Below are positions 45,284 through 57,062 of a stretch of DNA of 64,000 nt, one piece after another. Positions within the stretch are counted from its first letter, which is position 1. Each line of letters opens with the position of its first letter. The notes beneath the pieces are model-generated. The model was not told the origin of the DNA, made no database searches, and saw only the letters and a list, made by a program, of their open reading frames with translations. Both the position numbers and the translations under genes were made by a program. This stretch comes from Heterohyrax brucei. Lineage: Eukaryota; Chordata; Mammalia; Hyracoidea; Procaviidae. The stretch spans positions 50,218,333 to 50,282,332 of the forward strand of contig CM053141.1 in NCBI GenBank assembly GCA_028571685.1. The letters run 5' to 3'.

Positions 45284-46604
45284 TTACATAATGCAATCCC
45301 AATACAAATTCCGGTGACATTCTTTAATGAGATGGAGAAACAAATCACCAACTTTGTTTGGAAGCGGAAGAAGCCTTGTATAAGTAAAGCACTACTGAAG
45401 AAGAACACACTGGGAAGTCTCTCACTATCCGACTTTAGAACCTGTTAAACTGCCACAGTAGTCAAAACAGCCTAATACCGGTACAAAAAGAGATAGATAG
45501 ATCCATGGAACAGAAATGAGACCCCAAAGTGACACCATCATCCTATGAATGGTTGATATTAGACAAAGGCCCTCAGACATTAAACTGGGGTAAAAGCAAC
45601 CTCTTCAACAAATGGTGCTGACCAAATTCAATATCCATCTGCAATCAATTGAGGCAATACCCATATCTTAACACCTTATACAAAAACCAACTCAAATTGG
45701 ATAAAAGACCTAAATAACAAATCTAAAATGATAGAGTTCATCCAAGAAAAAGTAGGAACAACAGAAGTTTTAATACACAACATAGACAGACTTCAAAATC
45801 TATCAAACAACCCACAAACAACAGAAAAGAAAATAAATGAGAACTACTAAAACACTTCTGCTCATCTAAAGACTTTATTAACAGAATTAAAGGGTCTCCT
45901 ACAGTATGGGAAGAAATATTTGGCAACTATATGTCAGACTGACACCTGATCTCCATAATCTATGAGGTACTACAAAATATCAATAAGAAAAAGATAAATA
46001 ATCCAATTAAGTGATGGGCAAAGGAGATGGACAGACACTTCTCTGAAGAGGAGATCCAGGCAGTCAAAAAACACATGCAGAAATTTCATAATCGTTAGCT
46101 ATTAAATTCAAATAAAAACTACATAGAGACACCATCTCACCCCAACGAGGTTGGCCATGATCCAAAAAATGCAGAACAACAAATGAGGAGAGGCTATGGA
46201 GAAATTGGAATGCTCCTACACTGTTGGTGGGATTGCAAAATGGTGCAACCTCTTTGGAAAGCAATCTGGCGCTTCCTTAAAAAGATGAATATACATAGAC
46301 CATTTCACTCAGTAGTCCCACTGCTCGGAATATATCCTGCAGAATCAGGGCCATTCACGCTAACTGATACATGCACATGAATGTTTATCACAGTACAGTC
46401 CACAATAGGAAAAAGATGGAATCAACCCAGATGCCCAACATAGAGGAATGGATAGGTAAACTATGGTATATGTACTCAACGCAACACTATGCAATGATGA
46501 AGAACAATGATTTTACGAAACATTTCATATCCTGGTTTCAATTGAAGGACATTATGCTGAGTGAAAGTAGTCAGTGACAAAAGGACAAATATTCTATGAG
46601 ACCC

Positions 46605-48657
46605 TTTTAACAAAGGAAAGTTTATTCTCACACAGTCTAGAAGGCTTCAAGTCCAAATTCAGGATGTCCACCCCAGGGCAAGGCTTTCCCCTTTGTCGGC
46701 TGTCGAGGAAAGTCTAGTATTGTATCAGTCTTTGTCCAGTGAGCATCTTGGTGCAGGAACCTCAAGTCTGAACGGCTTGCTCTTTTGCTGGTGCAGCTTT
46801 CTTGATGATGTGAGGTTCCCAATTCTCTGGATACTTCCCTTTCCTTTTATCTCTTGTAAGATGAAAGGATTAAGAGTGGGACAAGCCATACTCCAGGGGA
46901 ATCCCCTTTACTGTGGAGCAGGAAAGTGATCTTATAGAAGGATTTACAGTCCCACCCTAATCCTTTAACATACAGCACAGCAAAATCACAAAATGGAGGA
47001 CAATCGTAGAATACAGGGAATCATGGTCACATGGCTACACCTATTTTGAGGGGGACATAGTTCAATCCATGACATCCCATCCTTTGGGACCCCCAAAATC
47101 ACATCACTGAAACACGTAACACATTCATTCCATATGACGGAAGTCTTAAGTCAATTCTAAGTCCAAATACAAAAACTATTCTACATCTGTGAAACCTAGA
47201 AGGTAAGCTATTTGCTACTAAAGGTCCAATGGCAGAACAGGCACCAGTTAGACATTCCATTATAAATGAGAGAAACTGCAGGGAAAGAAGGCATTAACAG
47301 GCAACAGGCCAGTCAGCAGAACACATTACATTAGCCTTCAAAGCTTTGGAAATACTCTTACATTTTCGGAGACATTCTACACAATGACCCTGTTCTCCAG
47401 ACTGTAAGTTTTGACCACACTCTGGATGCTGAGTGGAGACCTCCAGCCCTGTACTACAACTCTACCTTCAAGGCCCACTTGGACAGAAACTCTGCCCCAG
47501 TGGCTTTAGGTGCACCGTTAGCCCAAATGAGTGGCAGTTCCACCCTTACAAACACAGGACACTATGGTTCCACTCTTTCAAATCCTGAGGTTTCAAACCC
47601 ATGACCCTGAGGTCATGGCCATACCTTTTGAGACTTAGGTAGTTCAGCTTCTCATGCTGTTTGTCTCTTCAGCTTCTGCTTCCTATGGCCGCACAGCCCG
47701 AGTCTCAGGCCCACATCTGCCCTGCTGGGGCAAGTGTTCTAAAGCTCAGTAGCTCCATTGATTCAAGTGTCTGGAGATACTCCTGCTCGAAAGCATCCTG
47801 CACAAAGTTACTCAGCTCTCTGTATCTGTGGGTCAACAAAGCTAGCTCCACTGATTTAAGTGCCTGGAGGCACCCCATTCCACAAGGAAAACTCTGTACA
47901 CAGGCACTTAGCTCTCTTGCTCCATGGGATGGCTCCAGTGCTGCCTCTGGTTCTGCTGTTGCTGCTGCTGCTGCTGCTGTTGGTCCTCGCTGCTTGATTC
48001 TCACCATCCGCGCCTTCTTCGCTGTTAACAGTTTTCCTCGGTTCCTTCTGAATCTTCTATCGATTCACAGTTTCAAAATGGATCCCACATTTTAGGTATT
48101 TGCTAGAGCAGCACCGCACTCTCACGGTACCAATTTCTGCTTTAGTCAGCTAGTGTTGCTCTAACAGAAATACCACAGAGTGGATGGCTTTAACAAAGAG
48201 AAGTTTATTCTTACACAGCCTGGTATGCTACAAGTCCAAATTCAGGATGTCCGCTCCAGGGGAAGGCTTTCCCCTTGTTGGCTCTGGAGGAAAGTCCAGT
48301 ATTTTATCAGTCTTTGTCCAGGGAGCATCTTGGTGCAGGAACCTCAGGTCTGAAGGACATGCTGTCCTCGCGGTGCAGCTTTCATGATGGTGTGAGGTTC
48401 CCAATTCTCTGCCTGCTTCCCTTTCCTTTTTGTCTCTTGCAGGATGAAAAGATTAAGGGTGGGTCAAACCATTCTCTAGGGGAACTCACTTTACAGTGGA
48501 GTAGGGAGGTCATCTTATAGAGGGATTTACAGTGCCATGCTAATCCTTTAACATACAGCACAGCAAAATCATAAAATGGAGGACAATCATAGAATACACG
48601 GAATCATGGTCACATAGCTTCACCTATTTTTGGGCACACACAGTTCAATTCATGACA
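46605..48657 (-). mobile_element. Second non-autonomous LTR retrotransposon, antisense, nested in L1
   Basis: Same family as 38516-40581, reversed. 5' LTR is 48138-48657 (minus-strand TGTCATGAATTGAACTGTG ... GACTAAAGCA), internal region 47075-48137, and 3' LTR 46605-47074, missing about 50 bases at its outer end. L1 sequence resumes on both sides (GAGACCC before, CCCCTATGAGAAG after). A short (GCT)n run lies in the internal part (47956-47981). No coding capacity; the 144-, 81- and 78-codon frames inside are not genes. Confidence 0.87.
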
Positions 48658-49635
48658 CCCCTATGAGAAGAACTTAAAAACACTCATACGTGGAAGAAAA
48701 TACTCTTTGATGGCTACAAGGATGAAGAGGGAAGAAGGGCGACCAGGGAGGATTTAGATTTGATGGTTGATAGAAATTTAGTTGTGTAAAATCTGTGACA
48801 GCATGCATTAAAAAGAAGGTCAATATTAACTGGACTTCAAGATAACATGGTTACTCCCATCTTAACCCAATATTGCAAGGACAGAGTAGCTGGGGCGGGG
48901 GGCCAGGGATTATGCTCTCAGGAAGTCGAGGCCAATTGGCACAACTAGCGTTTTGCTAAGAGAACCTTCTGCACCCCACATTGATGAGTGGTGTCTGGGG
49001 TCTTAAAAGTTGCCAAGCTGCCATCTGAGTGTACAGCAAAGGGTCCCAACTCAGCAGGAACAGATGATCACCAAGGACCAAAGTGATATGGGGGAAGAGA
49101 AACGAGAAGACAGAGAGACCCATGTGGGTGGGTCACTGCATTGACTTGTAACCTGAAGAACCAGATGGTGCCTGGCCACCACCAGTGATATAAAAGGAAT
49201 GCACCCTGAGATCTCCACTAAAAGACCAATTGATGATCCAGGGGCTTAGGAGTTCCCCTGGGAGCATGGCCCCTGGTTCTGATGCTGCCCCTGTCCATAA
49301 ATCATGATGGAGGTCAACTCCTTGGATGGGAATGGATTGGACTTGGCGATACAGAGTAACCATATCATGTGTACACTTTATGGTTCTATGCATTTATAGG
49401 ATGTTGTCCTGCTGACATCTTACTGGAGGCAGGGGAGTGGGTGGAGAGGAGAGGATAGGAAATTGCTTGGAGGACAAGACGTGTATGGAGCAGAGAGGAA
49501 GAGTGCTATCAGCAGGCAGGGAGAGCAGTGGGAGCTGCGTATAGGTGGGCATGCAAATTTGTATTGGAAAGTACATTTTCATTAAATTATAATAAAAAAT
49601 TAAAGAACCTCAAACAGATTGTATTACCTACTGCC

Positions 49636-50259
49636 ACATATCATGGATTGAAATGTGTGCCCCCCAAATATGTGTCAACTAGGCCAGGATCCCAGTTGTG
49701 TGATTGTACTCCATTTTGTGATCAGCTGTAATTATCCTACGTTTTATGATGTGTAGTATAGCCTAGCCTCTGTATCTTAATGAGGCAGGATCAATGTGAG
49801 GTGTATCTATCTGGAATAACAGCTTTACAAAATGGTATGACTGTCACATCCTAACTTAAGTACCACACTCAAGTCACACCCTTGGCTTGAGTCACACCTT
49901 TTATCTAACAGGAGGAAAAGGGGAAAGGAACAAGCGGAGAGGAAAGAGACCTCACTACCACTGAGAAAGAAGAATCAGGAGCCGAGTGTATGCTTTGGAC
50001 ACAGTATCACTGTGCTAAGAAACTTGTCGACTTCGGGGAAGATTGATGCCAAATCATACGGAGATCTCCAGGGAACCAAGAAACGGAAGCTGAAGAGACA
50101 AGACCCTTGTCCTAGAACTGACAAAGAAAGAAAACCTTCCCCAAGTGCTGGTGCCCTTATTTGGACTTCTTGCCTCTTAAACTGTGAGACAGTGAATTTC
50201 TGTTTGTGAAAAACACTCACTTGTGTTATTTCTGTTATCCAACATGAAATATTAAGACA
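49636..50259 (+). mobile_element. Solo LTR (MaLR/ERVL-like), sense
   Basis: TATCATGGATTGAAATGTGT resembles the start of the 38516 LTR (TGTCATGGATTGAATTGTGT), followed by family blocks CCATTTTGTGATCAGCTGTA, and ends near TATTAAGACA. Possible 4/5 duplication CTGCC/CTGCA. The starting TG is not intact. Confidence 0.65.
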
Positions 50260-50265
50260 CTGCAT

Positions 50266-51190
50266 AATACATTACCATAAATTTAGTGAATTAAAACACA
50301 ATTTTTTTTATCTTCTAGTTTATATGGGTATAGTTTAACTGGGTCTTCAGTTTCAGGGTACCAAGAAAGTGTTGGTCAGGGGTGTGATCTCATCTGAAGA
50401 CTCAGCCATGTAAGGATCTGCTTCCGAATTTACATTTTTGTGGCAGGTTTTTGGACTGAGTAGCTCAGTTCTTGGCCATTTATCTTTGTCATCTTGTGCT
50501 GGCATAATAGAAATAACCACAGGTGGATGACTTTAAAAAGAGAAATTTTATTCTGTCACAGTCTAGTAGACTACAAGTCCAAATTGAGGGCATCAGCTCC
50601 AGTGGAAGACTGTAGCTGTTGGCTTTGGAGAAAGGTCTATGTCATCACACTTCCCCTGGACTGAGAGTTTTTGAGGTGCAGAGACCCTGGGTCGCTCCCA
50701 AAGGACATGGGCTGCTTCTGGAACTGCTGCTTTTTTGATGGTATAGGATACCCAACTCTCCGCTTGCTTCCCTTTCCTTTATATCCCAATTTGCCTCAAG
50801 GCACGCCACAGTCTTCACACACCGAATTCTGCCCCAACAACTGTTGCAAGTTCTCCCTCATTAACATCACAAAGGCAGGGTTGAGAACAATCCTGGCCCA
50901 GCCGAATTAATACACACATTTTTTAGAGTATACAATTATCCGTAACACTCAGTTCCTTGCCATCTGTTAGCTGAGGCAGCCTTCAGTTCCTTGCCGGGTA
51001 GATTTCTCCTTTAGGGCAGCTCAGAACATTACCAATTGCTTCATTAAAGTAAGCAAACCAGACAGTCTATAGAGAGTCAGCTAACCAGAAGATGAATAAT
51101 TTGTTCAGTTTATAACCAATGAGAGGGAATTGCACAAATTCTTGGATACAATGAGGTATGGATCATTGGGGGCCATCTTATGTCTGCCCA
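50266..51190 (-). mobile_element. Ancient MLT1-like LTR, antisense, interrupted
   Basis: ATTACCATAAATTTAGTGAA, CTCATCTGAAGACTCAGCCA, CAGTTCCTTGCCGGGTAGAT and ATCATTGGGGGCCATCTTAT are reverse-strand blocks of the eutherian MLT1 LTR family in the right order. It is split by a younger LTR at about 50500-50947. Confidence 0.7.
50500..50947 (-). mobile_element. Younger LTR (MaLR-like) inserted in the MLT1-like LTR
   Basis: CAGTCTAGTAGACTACAAGT, CCAAATTGAGGGCATCAGCT, GGCTTTGGAGAAAGGTCTAT resemble 46630-46720 and 62170-62260. Inner boundaries unclear. Confidence 0.6.
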
Positions 51191-51734
51191 TAAAAAGATT
51201 AAACTTTGCTGAAGGGAAAATTAATAAACTGGAAAGTAAGTCAGAAAATATCTGGAATGAATGCTATTTTTGTATACTTTGAAATATCACTGCCATCACC
51301 AGTTAGGGGAGGTAGATATTTACCCATGCACAGAATCAATGGATGTAGTCTAGAGGAAAGGATAAATAAGGATACATCTGAACTGAATGAAGGAGTTTAG
51401 AAATAAGATTATTAGGGAATGACATGGAGGATCAAAGTAGGTATTCAGGAATCCCCTTGGTTTTTCTTTTGGATACCCGTTGACATCCAGTCTGTAGTCT
51501 TCTTTGTAATGAGATCTATACAATTTATGGCTTAGTGTCTGTTTTCAGTGCTGACTGGTAATATGCCAGTGGATAATCAGTGGAAAGGTGTATAATATTA
51601 CGATAGTATTTTCTCTTGCTTATTTTCATTTTGCACAAGATTTTATTTTTGAAAGGTGTACAGCTTTCTTAAACCAGTTGGCAGTAAGATGTGTAGCATT
51701 TAAAATAATTAAGGTTGCAGACATAGTTGTCAGA
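51191..51734. other. Unclassified intergenic sequence
   Basis: No gene or recognised repeat. Confidence 0.5.
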
Positions 51735-52030
51735 CCTTCTACTTTGGACATGTTACCAGGGATCAATTCCAGGAGAAGGACATTATGCTTGTTAATGTAG
51801 CAGGTCAATGAAGAAGAAGAAAACCCTCAACAAGATGGTTTAACACAGTGGCTGCCACGATGGGCTCAAGTATAACAATGATTGTGCACGTGGGGCCAGA
51901 CAGGGCGATGTTTAGTTCTGTTGTATGTAGGGTTGCTATCTGTTGGAACCAGTTTGACGGCACCTAACAATGACAAGAACAACATGGGGTCACTATGAGT
52001 AGAACTTACTTGAGGGATTCTAACAACAGC
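51735..52030 (+). mobile_element. RTE LINE 3' end, sense, with doubled tail
   Basis: GGGATCAATTCCAGGAGAAG, ATGGTTTAACACAGTGGCTG, then terminus TTTGACGGCACCTAACAATG. A second tail GGGGTCACTATGAGTAGAAC with TTCTAACAACAGCAATAAC follows. Confidence 0.75.
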
Positions 52031-53480
52031 AATAACACTCCTTCTTTGGTCTTTCTTATTAATTGTCCAGGTTTTCCATGCATGTAAGGTGATTGAAAGT
52101 ATCATGGCTTGTTTCAGGCACCTTAGTCCTCTAAGTGACATTTTTGTTTTTAATACTTTAAAGAGACCTTTTCCCCAGTGCAATACATTGATTGGTTTCT
52201 TGACTGCTGCTTCTATGGGTATTGATCGTGAATTCCAGTAAAATGCAATCTTTGGCAACTTTAGTCTTTTCTCCATTTATCATGATGTTGCTTAATGGAA
52301 TGTTTGTGAGGATTTTGGCTCTCTTTTTGTTAAGATGTAGTCTCTACTGGAGGCTGTAGTCCTTGATCTTTTTCACTAAGGCCTTCAAGTCCTCTTCACT
52401 TTCAGCAGTCAAGGCTGTATCATCTGCATGTTGCAGGTTGTTAGAGAGTATTCCTCCAATCCTGATGCTGAGTTGCTCTTCATATAATTTATCTTCTGGG
52501 ACTGTTTATTTGCTCAGCACTAAGATTGATAAGTATTATAGGAACATAGAATCCTGACTCACAGCTTCCTTGATTTCAGTATACCCTTATTCTGTTTGAA
52601 TGACTGCCTCCAGGTATGTTTTCCTCTTAAGAACATGATTTGGAGTTCCCTTTCTTCACAATGTTATCCATAAATTGTTACTATCCACACATTCAAAAAC
52701 TTTTGCATAGTTGATAAAATACAGGTAAAGAAACACCAGTCTGATATTCTCTGGTTTCAGGCAAGATTCATCTGGCATCAACAATGATATTCTTCATTCC
52801 ATGTCTTCTTCTGAATCTGGCTTGAATTTCTGGAAGTTCCTTGTTGGTTTATAGCTCCAGTCATTTCTCAATTATTTCCAACATTTTACTCATATGTGGT
52901 ATTTATTATATTGTTTGATAATTTCTTCATTCCGTTGGCTCACCATTCTTTGGAATGGGCACAAATACAAATCTATTCCAGGCAGTTGGCCATGAAATTG
53001 ACTTCCTAATTTCTTGGCGTAGACAAATGAGTACCTCCAGTGCTGCATCCATTTGTTGAAACACCTTAATTGGTATTCTATCAATTCTTGGAGCCTCGTG
53101 TTTTGCCAGTTTTTTCAGTGTACAGCTTAGACTTCCTACCAAGTACCATTGGTTCTTGATCATATACTACCTTCTGAAATGGTTAAACAGTGACCATTTC
53201 TTTTTGGTATAGTGACTCTCAACTTCCATTTTCTCTTGATCTTTCATACTTTGTTAAACATTTTGGGCATTGAACCCTTCAAAATTGCAACTCAATGCTT
53301 GAATTTTTTTTTTTTGGTTCTTTCAGTTTCAGAAATGTTGACTGTGTCCTTCCCTTTTTGTTTTCTATCTCCAGCTCTTTGAATATGTCATTATAATACT
53401 TTATTTCATCTTTTCAAGGCACATTTTGAAATCTTCTATTAGCTCTTTTATTTCATTTCTTCCTTCCTCTTTAGCTGTTT
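52031..53480 (-). mobile_element. RTE (BovB-like) LINE reverse-transcriptase region, antisense
   Basis: Largest RTE piece in the window. Minus-strand translations, frame broken, include KHEAPRIDRIPIKVFQQMDA, WNRFVFVPIPKNGEPTE (RT domain) near 53140-52930 and HADDTALTAESEEDL near 52440-52395, where the second residue starts the RT catalytic ADD box (intact elements have YADD or FADD). Stops and shifts make it non-functional. Confidence 0.85.
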
Positions 53481-53496
53481 CTGAACTTTCTCCATG

Positions 53497-53580
53497 TGGG
53501 GCCCTGATGGTGCAGTGGTTATGTGTTTGGCTGAGAACTGAAAGGTTGCCAGTTTGAACCTACCTAGCTTCTGTGGTCTG
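53497..53580 (+). repeat. AfroSINE 5' half, sense
   Basis: GGGGCCCTGATGGTGCAGTG, GAACTGAAAGGTTGCCAGTT, TGAACCTACC. Truncated; lies between two RTE pieces. Confidence 0.7.
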
Positions 53581-54200
53581 AAATTGATCAAACATGCAAT
53601 CAAGATGGCATTAATAATTACTGGCAACTGGAATATACAAGTTGGAAACAAAGGATTGGTGGTTGGAAAATATAGCCTTGGTAATAGAAACAATGTAGGA
53701 GATGAAATGATTAGAATTTTGTAAAACTATCGTCTTGTTCATTGAAAATATCTTCTTTTTAACAACATAAACAGCAACTATACACACGGACCTCACTTGA
53801 TAGAAAACACAAATCAATCAACTACATTGGTGGAAAGATATAATGGAAAAACTCAATATCAACATTCAGGAGAAGGCCACGGGCTGACTGCAGAACAGAA
53901 CATCACTACCTCGTATGCAAGTCAAAGTTGAAGCTGAAGAAAATTAAAACAAATCTGCAAGACCCAAAATACATATATTCCACTGGAATCTCTAGAGCAT
54001 TTCGAGGGTAGATTTGACAAATTGAACACTAATGACTGAAGACCAGGGGAGCTCTGGAATGACACCAAGGACATAATACATGAAGAAAGCAAAAGGTCAT
54101 TAAAAATACAGGAAAGCAGGAAAAGACTAAAATAGATATTAGAAGATACTGAAACTTGCTCTTGGAAGACAGAGTGTAGGGATCAATTAAATGGCATGGA
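53581..54200 (+). mobile_element. RTE LINE endonuclease region, sense
   Basis: AACTGGAATATACAAGTTGG, AACTACATTGGTGGAAAGAT and GATACTGAAACTTGCTCTTG fit the 5' ORF part of RTE read in sense. It faces the antisense copy at 52031-53480. Frames broken. Confidence 0.65.
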
Positions 54201-54367
54201 TTTGGTTTTCCTTTTCTTTAAACTGTCTCCATGGACAGAACTAAGACATATCTAAGAAAGATACATGTATCTGTGTTGTCAGTGTGTGGTGTGCAAGAGA
54301 GAGAGCAATCCTTAAGCTGTGCATGGGAGCTGTATCTGTATGACTATATTTCTATTTAAAACCCACA
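54201..54367. other. Unclassified sequence
   Basis: No recognised feature; a GAGAGAGAG patch at 54296. Confidence 0.4.
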
Positions 54368-54505
54368 AGGAAACTCTGGTGGTGTAGTGGTTAAATGCTA
54401 TGGCTGCTAACCAAAAGGTTGACAGTTGGAATTCACCAAGCACTCCTTAGAAACCCTGTGGAACAGTTTTACTCCATCTTATAGGGTCACTATGGAAAAC
54501 TCTGT
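54368..54505 (+). repeat. AfroSINE, sense
   Basis: GGAAACTCTGGTGGTGTAGT, CTAACCAAAAGGTTGACAGT, CTTATAGGGTCACTATGG. Tail cut short. Confidence 0.85.
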
Positions 54506-54864
54506 GAGTTCATACAGGTAATTTCAATCCCAGTCCAACACTTTAGGGTTTTTTATAGTGTTAGAAGCTAAACCGTAAGAGGATAAAGTTATGACTCTCA
54601 TGCAGACATAAGGTGAATGTTAGCTAAATATTTTATAAAAATTCATAAGTTAGTAAACAAGCAGGATGATATTGCAACTAACTAAAAGATAACTCAGGAA
54701 CGACTGATGTATAGAGAAGGAATACTTAAATGAATTTACAAATAGACACCAAAATTACTTATTCCATGTGGAAGGGTCAATATATTATCACAAAACAAAA
54801 TTTATTTGCATGTGTATGGACAAAAATAATTTTGCATTGGTATCTGTTATCTACAACTTAAAAT

Positions 54865-54905
54865 CTCTCTGTGTCTCTATCTATCTATCTATCTAGATAT
54901 ATAGC
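54865..54905 (+). repeat. (TCTA)n / (TCTG)n microsatellite
   Basis: CTCTCTGTGTCTC then (TATC)5, about 40 bases. 54506-54864 before it is AT-rich and unassigned. Confidence 0.9.
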
Positions 54906-55230
54906 TATCAAGACTACAGTAACCCTATAGGAGAGAGTTGAACTGCCCCATATGATTTCCAGGGTTGATGGCAAAGTGATAAGACATGGACTGGTAACCA
55001 AAAGGTCAGCAGTTTGAATCCACCAAGCTGTTTCTTGGAAATCTTATGGGGGCAGTTCTGCTCTGTCCTATAGGGTAGCTTTGAATCAGAATCAACTCTA
55101 AGGGAATGGAGTTAATCTTTCTAGAAACACACTGTCACATCTTTCTCCCTCAAAGTGGTTGCTGGGTTCAAACCAATAATCTTTCCATTAGCAGCCAAGT
55201 GCTTTAAATACTATGCCTCCAGGCCTCCTT
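54906..55230 (-). repeat. AfroSINE (long subtype), antisense, split by another SINE
   Basis: The left part CAGTAACCCTATAGGAGAGA to about 54967 and right part from about 55113 (CACACTGTCACATCTTTCTC, GGCCAAGT-type end GCTTTAAATACTATGCCTCC) form one reverse SINE. Confidence 0.75.
54968..55112 (+). repeat. AfroSINE, sense, nested in another SINE
   Basis: GGCAAAGTGATAAGACATGG, AACCAAAAGGTCAGCAGTTT, GGGCAGTTCTGCTCTGTCCT, CAGAATCAACTCTAAGGGAA. Imperfect flanking match GGTTGAT / GAGTTAAT. Confidence 0.75.
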
Positions 55231-55589
55231 GTAAGGCAGTGAAATAGCTTAGAAGACTCCTTAGATCAGATATCCCAGAAAGGTTTACTTAGACGATGCC
55301 TCACTTTTCACCAAAGAAATCCAATAATCTTTTTGGTCCATTTCAAAGGCTTTCAATTTTTTTCCTACTCTAGTATTTTGCCTTTTATCTTTCTCAGAGA
55401 GTGAGAAACCTGACTTTTCAACATATTTACTTATTTGTTTAATAAATTACCTTAGTTGCCTAATATAACTAAACAATTTCCTCAGCAATGCCTGTTGCCT
55501 CTAGCCTTCTCACCTCCCCCACCCTGGTTACCTCCCCCATCCCTTGCTTCCTTGGCCACTTGGCAGGTCCATACTAATTGCTTCCTGCT

Positions 55590-55640
55590 AGGGTCGCCAT
55601 GAGTCGGATCCAACTCGACGGCACTTGACTTGGCTTGGCA
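55590..55640 (+). repeat. AfroSINE 3' tail only
   Basis: AGGGTCGCCATGAGTCGGAT, CCAACTCGACGGCACTTGAC, TTGGCTTGGC. Nearly identical to the tails at 13019 and 17781. No body. Confidence 0.85.
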
Positions 55641-56547
55641 TACCTCATACTATTAACCATTCTGCTTCTTAAAACTGTGTGTGGTACTCTCTGTTCCTTG
55701 TTTCTATAAGTCTCCATGCTTGGAAGTGAGGGCACAAGAGAAGGGAACAGAAAAAGGGGAAGACAGGGATGATATTAAGCTAATATTTCTGGTCAGTCTT
55801 TAATTCAGAAAGGTTAAACTTGGTAAAGGTAGTAGGGAGTGTTTGGAAAAAAAGTCCTACACATAATACATTTTAAGTTGAATATTTTTAGAGCATATGA
55901 ATTTTGAGAATTTGAGTTAAACACTTCATTGTTTATTTCTGAGCATTTCTTCTTATTTATATGATGCATATTCAATGAACAACGTATCATTAAAAATACA
56001 ATGGTATTACTGTGTAATTACACAAATAAAGCATGCCATCTGTGTTTGTTTGCTGCCCACCCCTCCCCTAAGAGACATCCTTGCAAGCATGATATGCTAA
56101 TTTTTCTTCACAGAATAATGTAAAGAAAAAACCTGGCATAGTGGAACCTAGGAAAATAACTCTTGTGGGAGAGCTCGCAAACACATAAGGCACATATTAT
56201 CTGAGTAAAACTACAATATTCTTACTGTGACACATTAAGTAAGCAAAAATGAGTACCCCAAACAAAAAATTTAAATAATCATTCTTCCAATGAAATAATT
56301 TAAAACAAATTATGGTCGGGGAGCTATTCTTGATACCTTTTGCTTTCAATGAAAAGTTGAATTAAAATGTAGAAAAACCCAAGAAAATATTTAATACAAA
56401 CTATGTGTATTTGTGTATATACAAAGTGAAAATTACTGTGACAGAAACAAGGTCACAAATTTTTTCCAGTCTTAAAACTAATATTCTTAAAATATTTTTA
56501 CTGAACTACAAAGAGTGGCTGTATTTTATGACAAGCAATTAGATTTG
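55641..56547. other. Unclassified AT-rich sequence
   Basis: No gene or recognised repeat. Confidence 0.5.
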
Positions 56548-56710
56548 GCATAGTGGGTTAAGTGCTATGTCTGCCAACCAGAAGGTTAGCAGTTTGGTTA
56601 GCAGTTCAAATCTGCCAGGCACTCCTTGGAAACTCTGTGGGGCACTTCTGTTCTGACCTCTAAGTTCTCTATGAGTTGGATCCAACTCAGTGTCGGTGGT
56701 GGGTTTATGG
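56548..56710 (+). repeat. AfroSINE, sense, with small internal duplication
   Basis: TTAAGTGCTATGTCTGCCAA, GGTTAGCAGTTTGGTTAGCA, TGGGGCACTTCTGTTCTGAC, GTTGGATCCAACTCAGTGTC. GGTTAGCAGTT is repeated in tandem at 56584-56608. Confidence 0.8.
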
Positions 56711-56810
56711 TCTGTGCTGAAATGTAAATTAGCAATTCTTACAAAAATTTTGTCACATCCACTGTTTATTATTTAAGCTCTGTTAAAATCCACAGCTTAT
56801 CAATTTCTTG

Positions 56811-57062
56811 CTTTTTCATACATCAGCAATGGAACATGCCACAGAATACATGCTTACAAAAATACTCCAGTTCTTGGAGAAGTGCATCATGCTTGGTAGA
56901 GGATCAACAGAGAAGAGGGAGACCCTCAAGGAGATGGACTGACACTGTGGCTGCAACAGTGGGCCCAAGGATGATGACAACTGTGAGGATGGTGCAGAAC
57001 CAGGCAGTGTTTCAATTCTTTTGCACATAGGGTCTCTATGAGTCAGAACTGACTTGATGGCA
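56811..57062 (+). mobile_element. RTE LINE 3' end, sense, split by an LTR
   Basis: AAAATACTCCAGTTCTTGGA, AGAGGGAGACCCTCAAGGAG, CAACAGTGGGCCCAAGGATG, AGTCAGAACTGACTTGATGG. The terminus continues after the LTR at 57650 with TGGCACCTAACAACAACC. Confidence 0.85.

Larger units (their letters stand above)
42281..49612 (+). mobile_element. Afrotherian L1, sense, deleted in ORF2 and carrying two insertions
   Basis: 5' UTR starts near AGGGGATGGAGTCAAGATGG (42281). ORF1 traces run about 43080-44370, ending with NFQPRIIYPAKLSCKYENEI at 44197-44256. ORF2 begins near 44810 (ITLNVNGLNAPVKRHQ, YCLQEMHL, GVAILISDK of the endonuclease domain) but jumps at about 45283 from the endonuclease to the post-RT region, losing the RT domain. 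The C-terminal part (EIGMLLHCWWDCKMVQPLWK) runs to 46600 and the 3' UTR from 48658 to 49612. Insertions: L1 3' end 43510-43831 and LTR retrotransposon 46605-48657. Possible target duplication AAAGAAC-T at 42272 and 49599. Confidence 0.9.

Noticed and set aside
47661-48095. 144-codon + frame with an alanine run
   Set aside because: Antisense reading of the LTR retrotransposon internal region; alanines come from a (GCT)n repeat.
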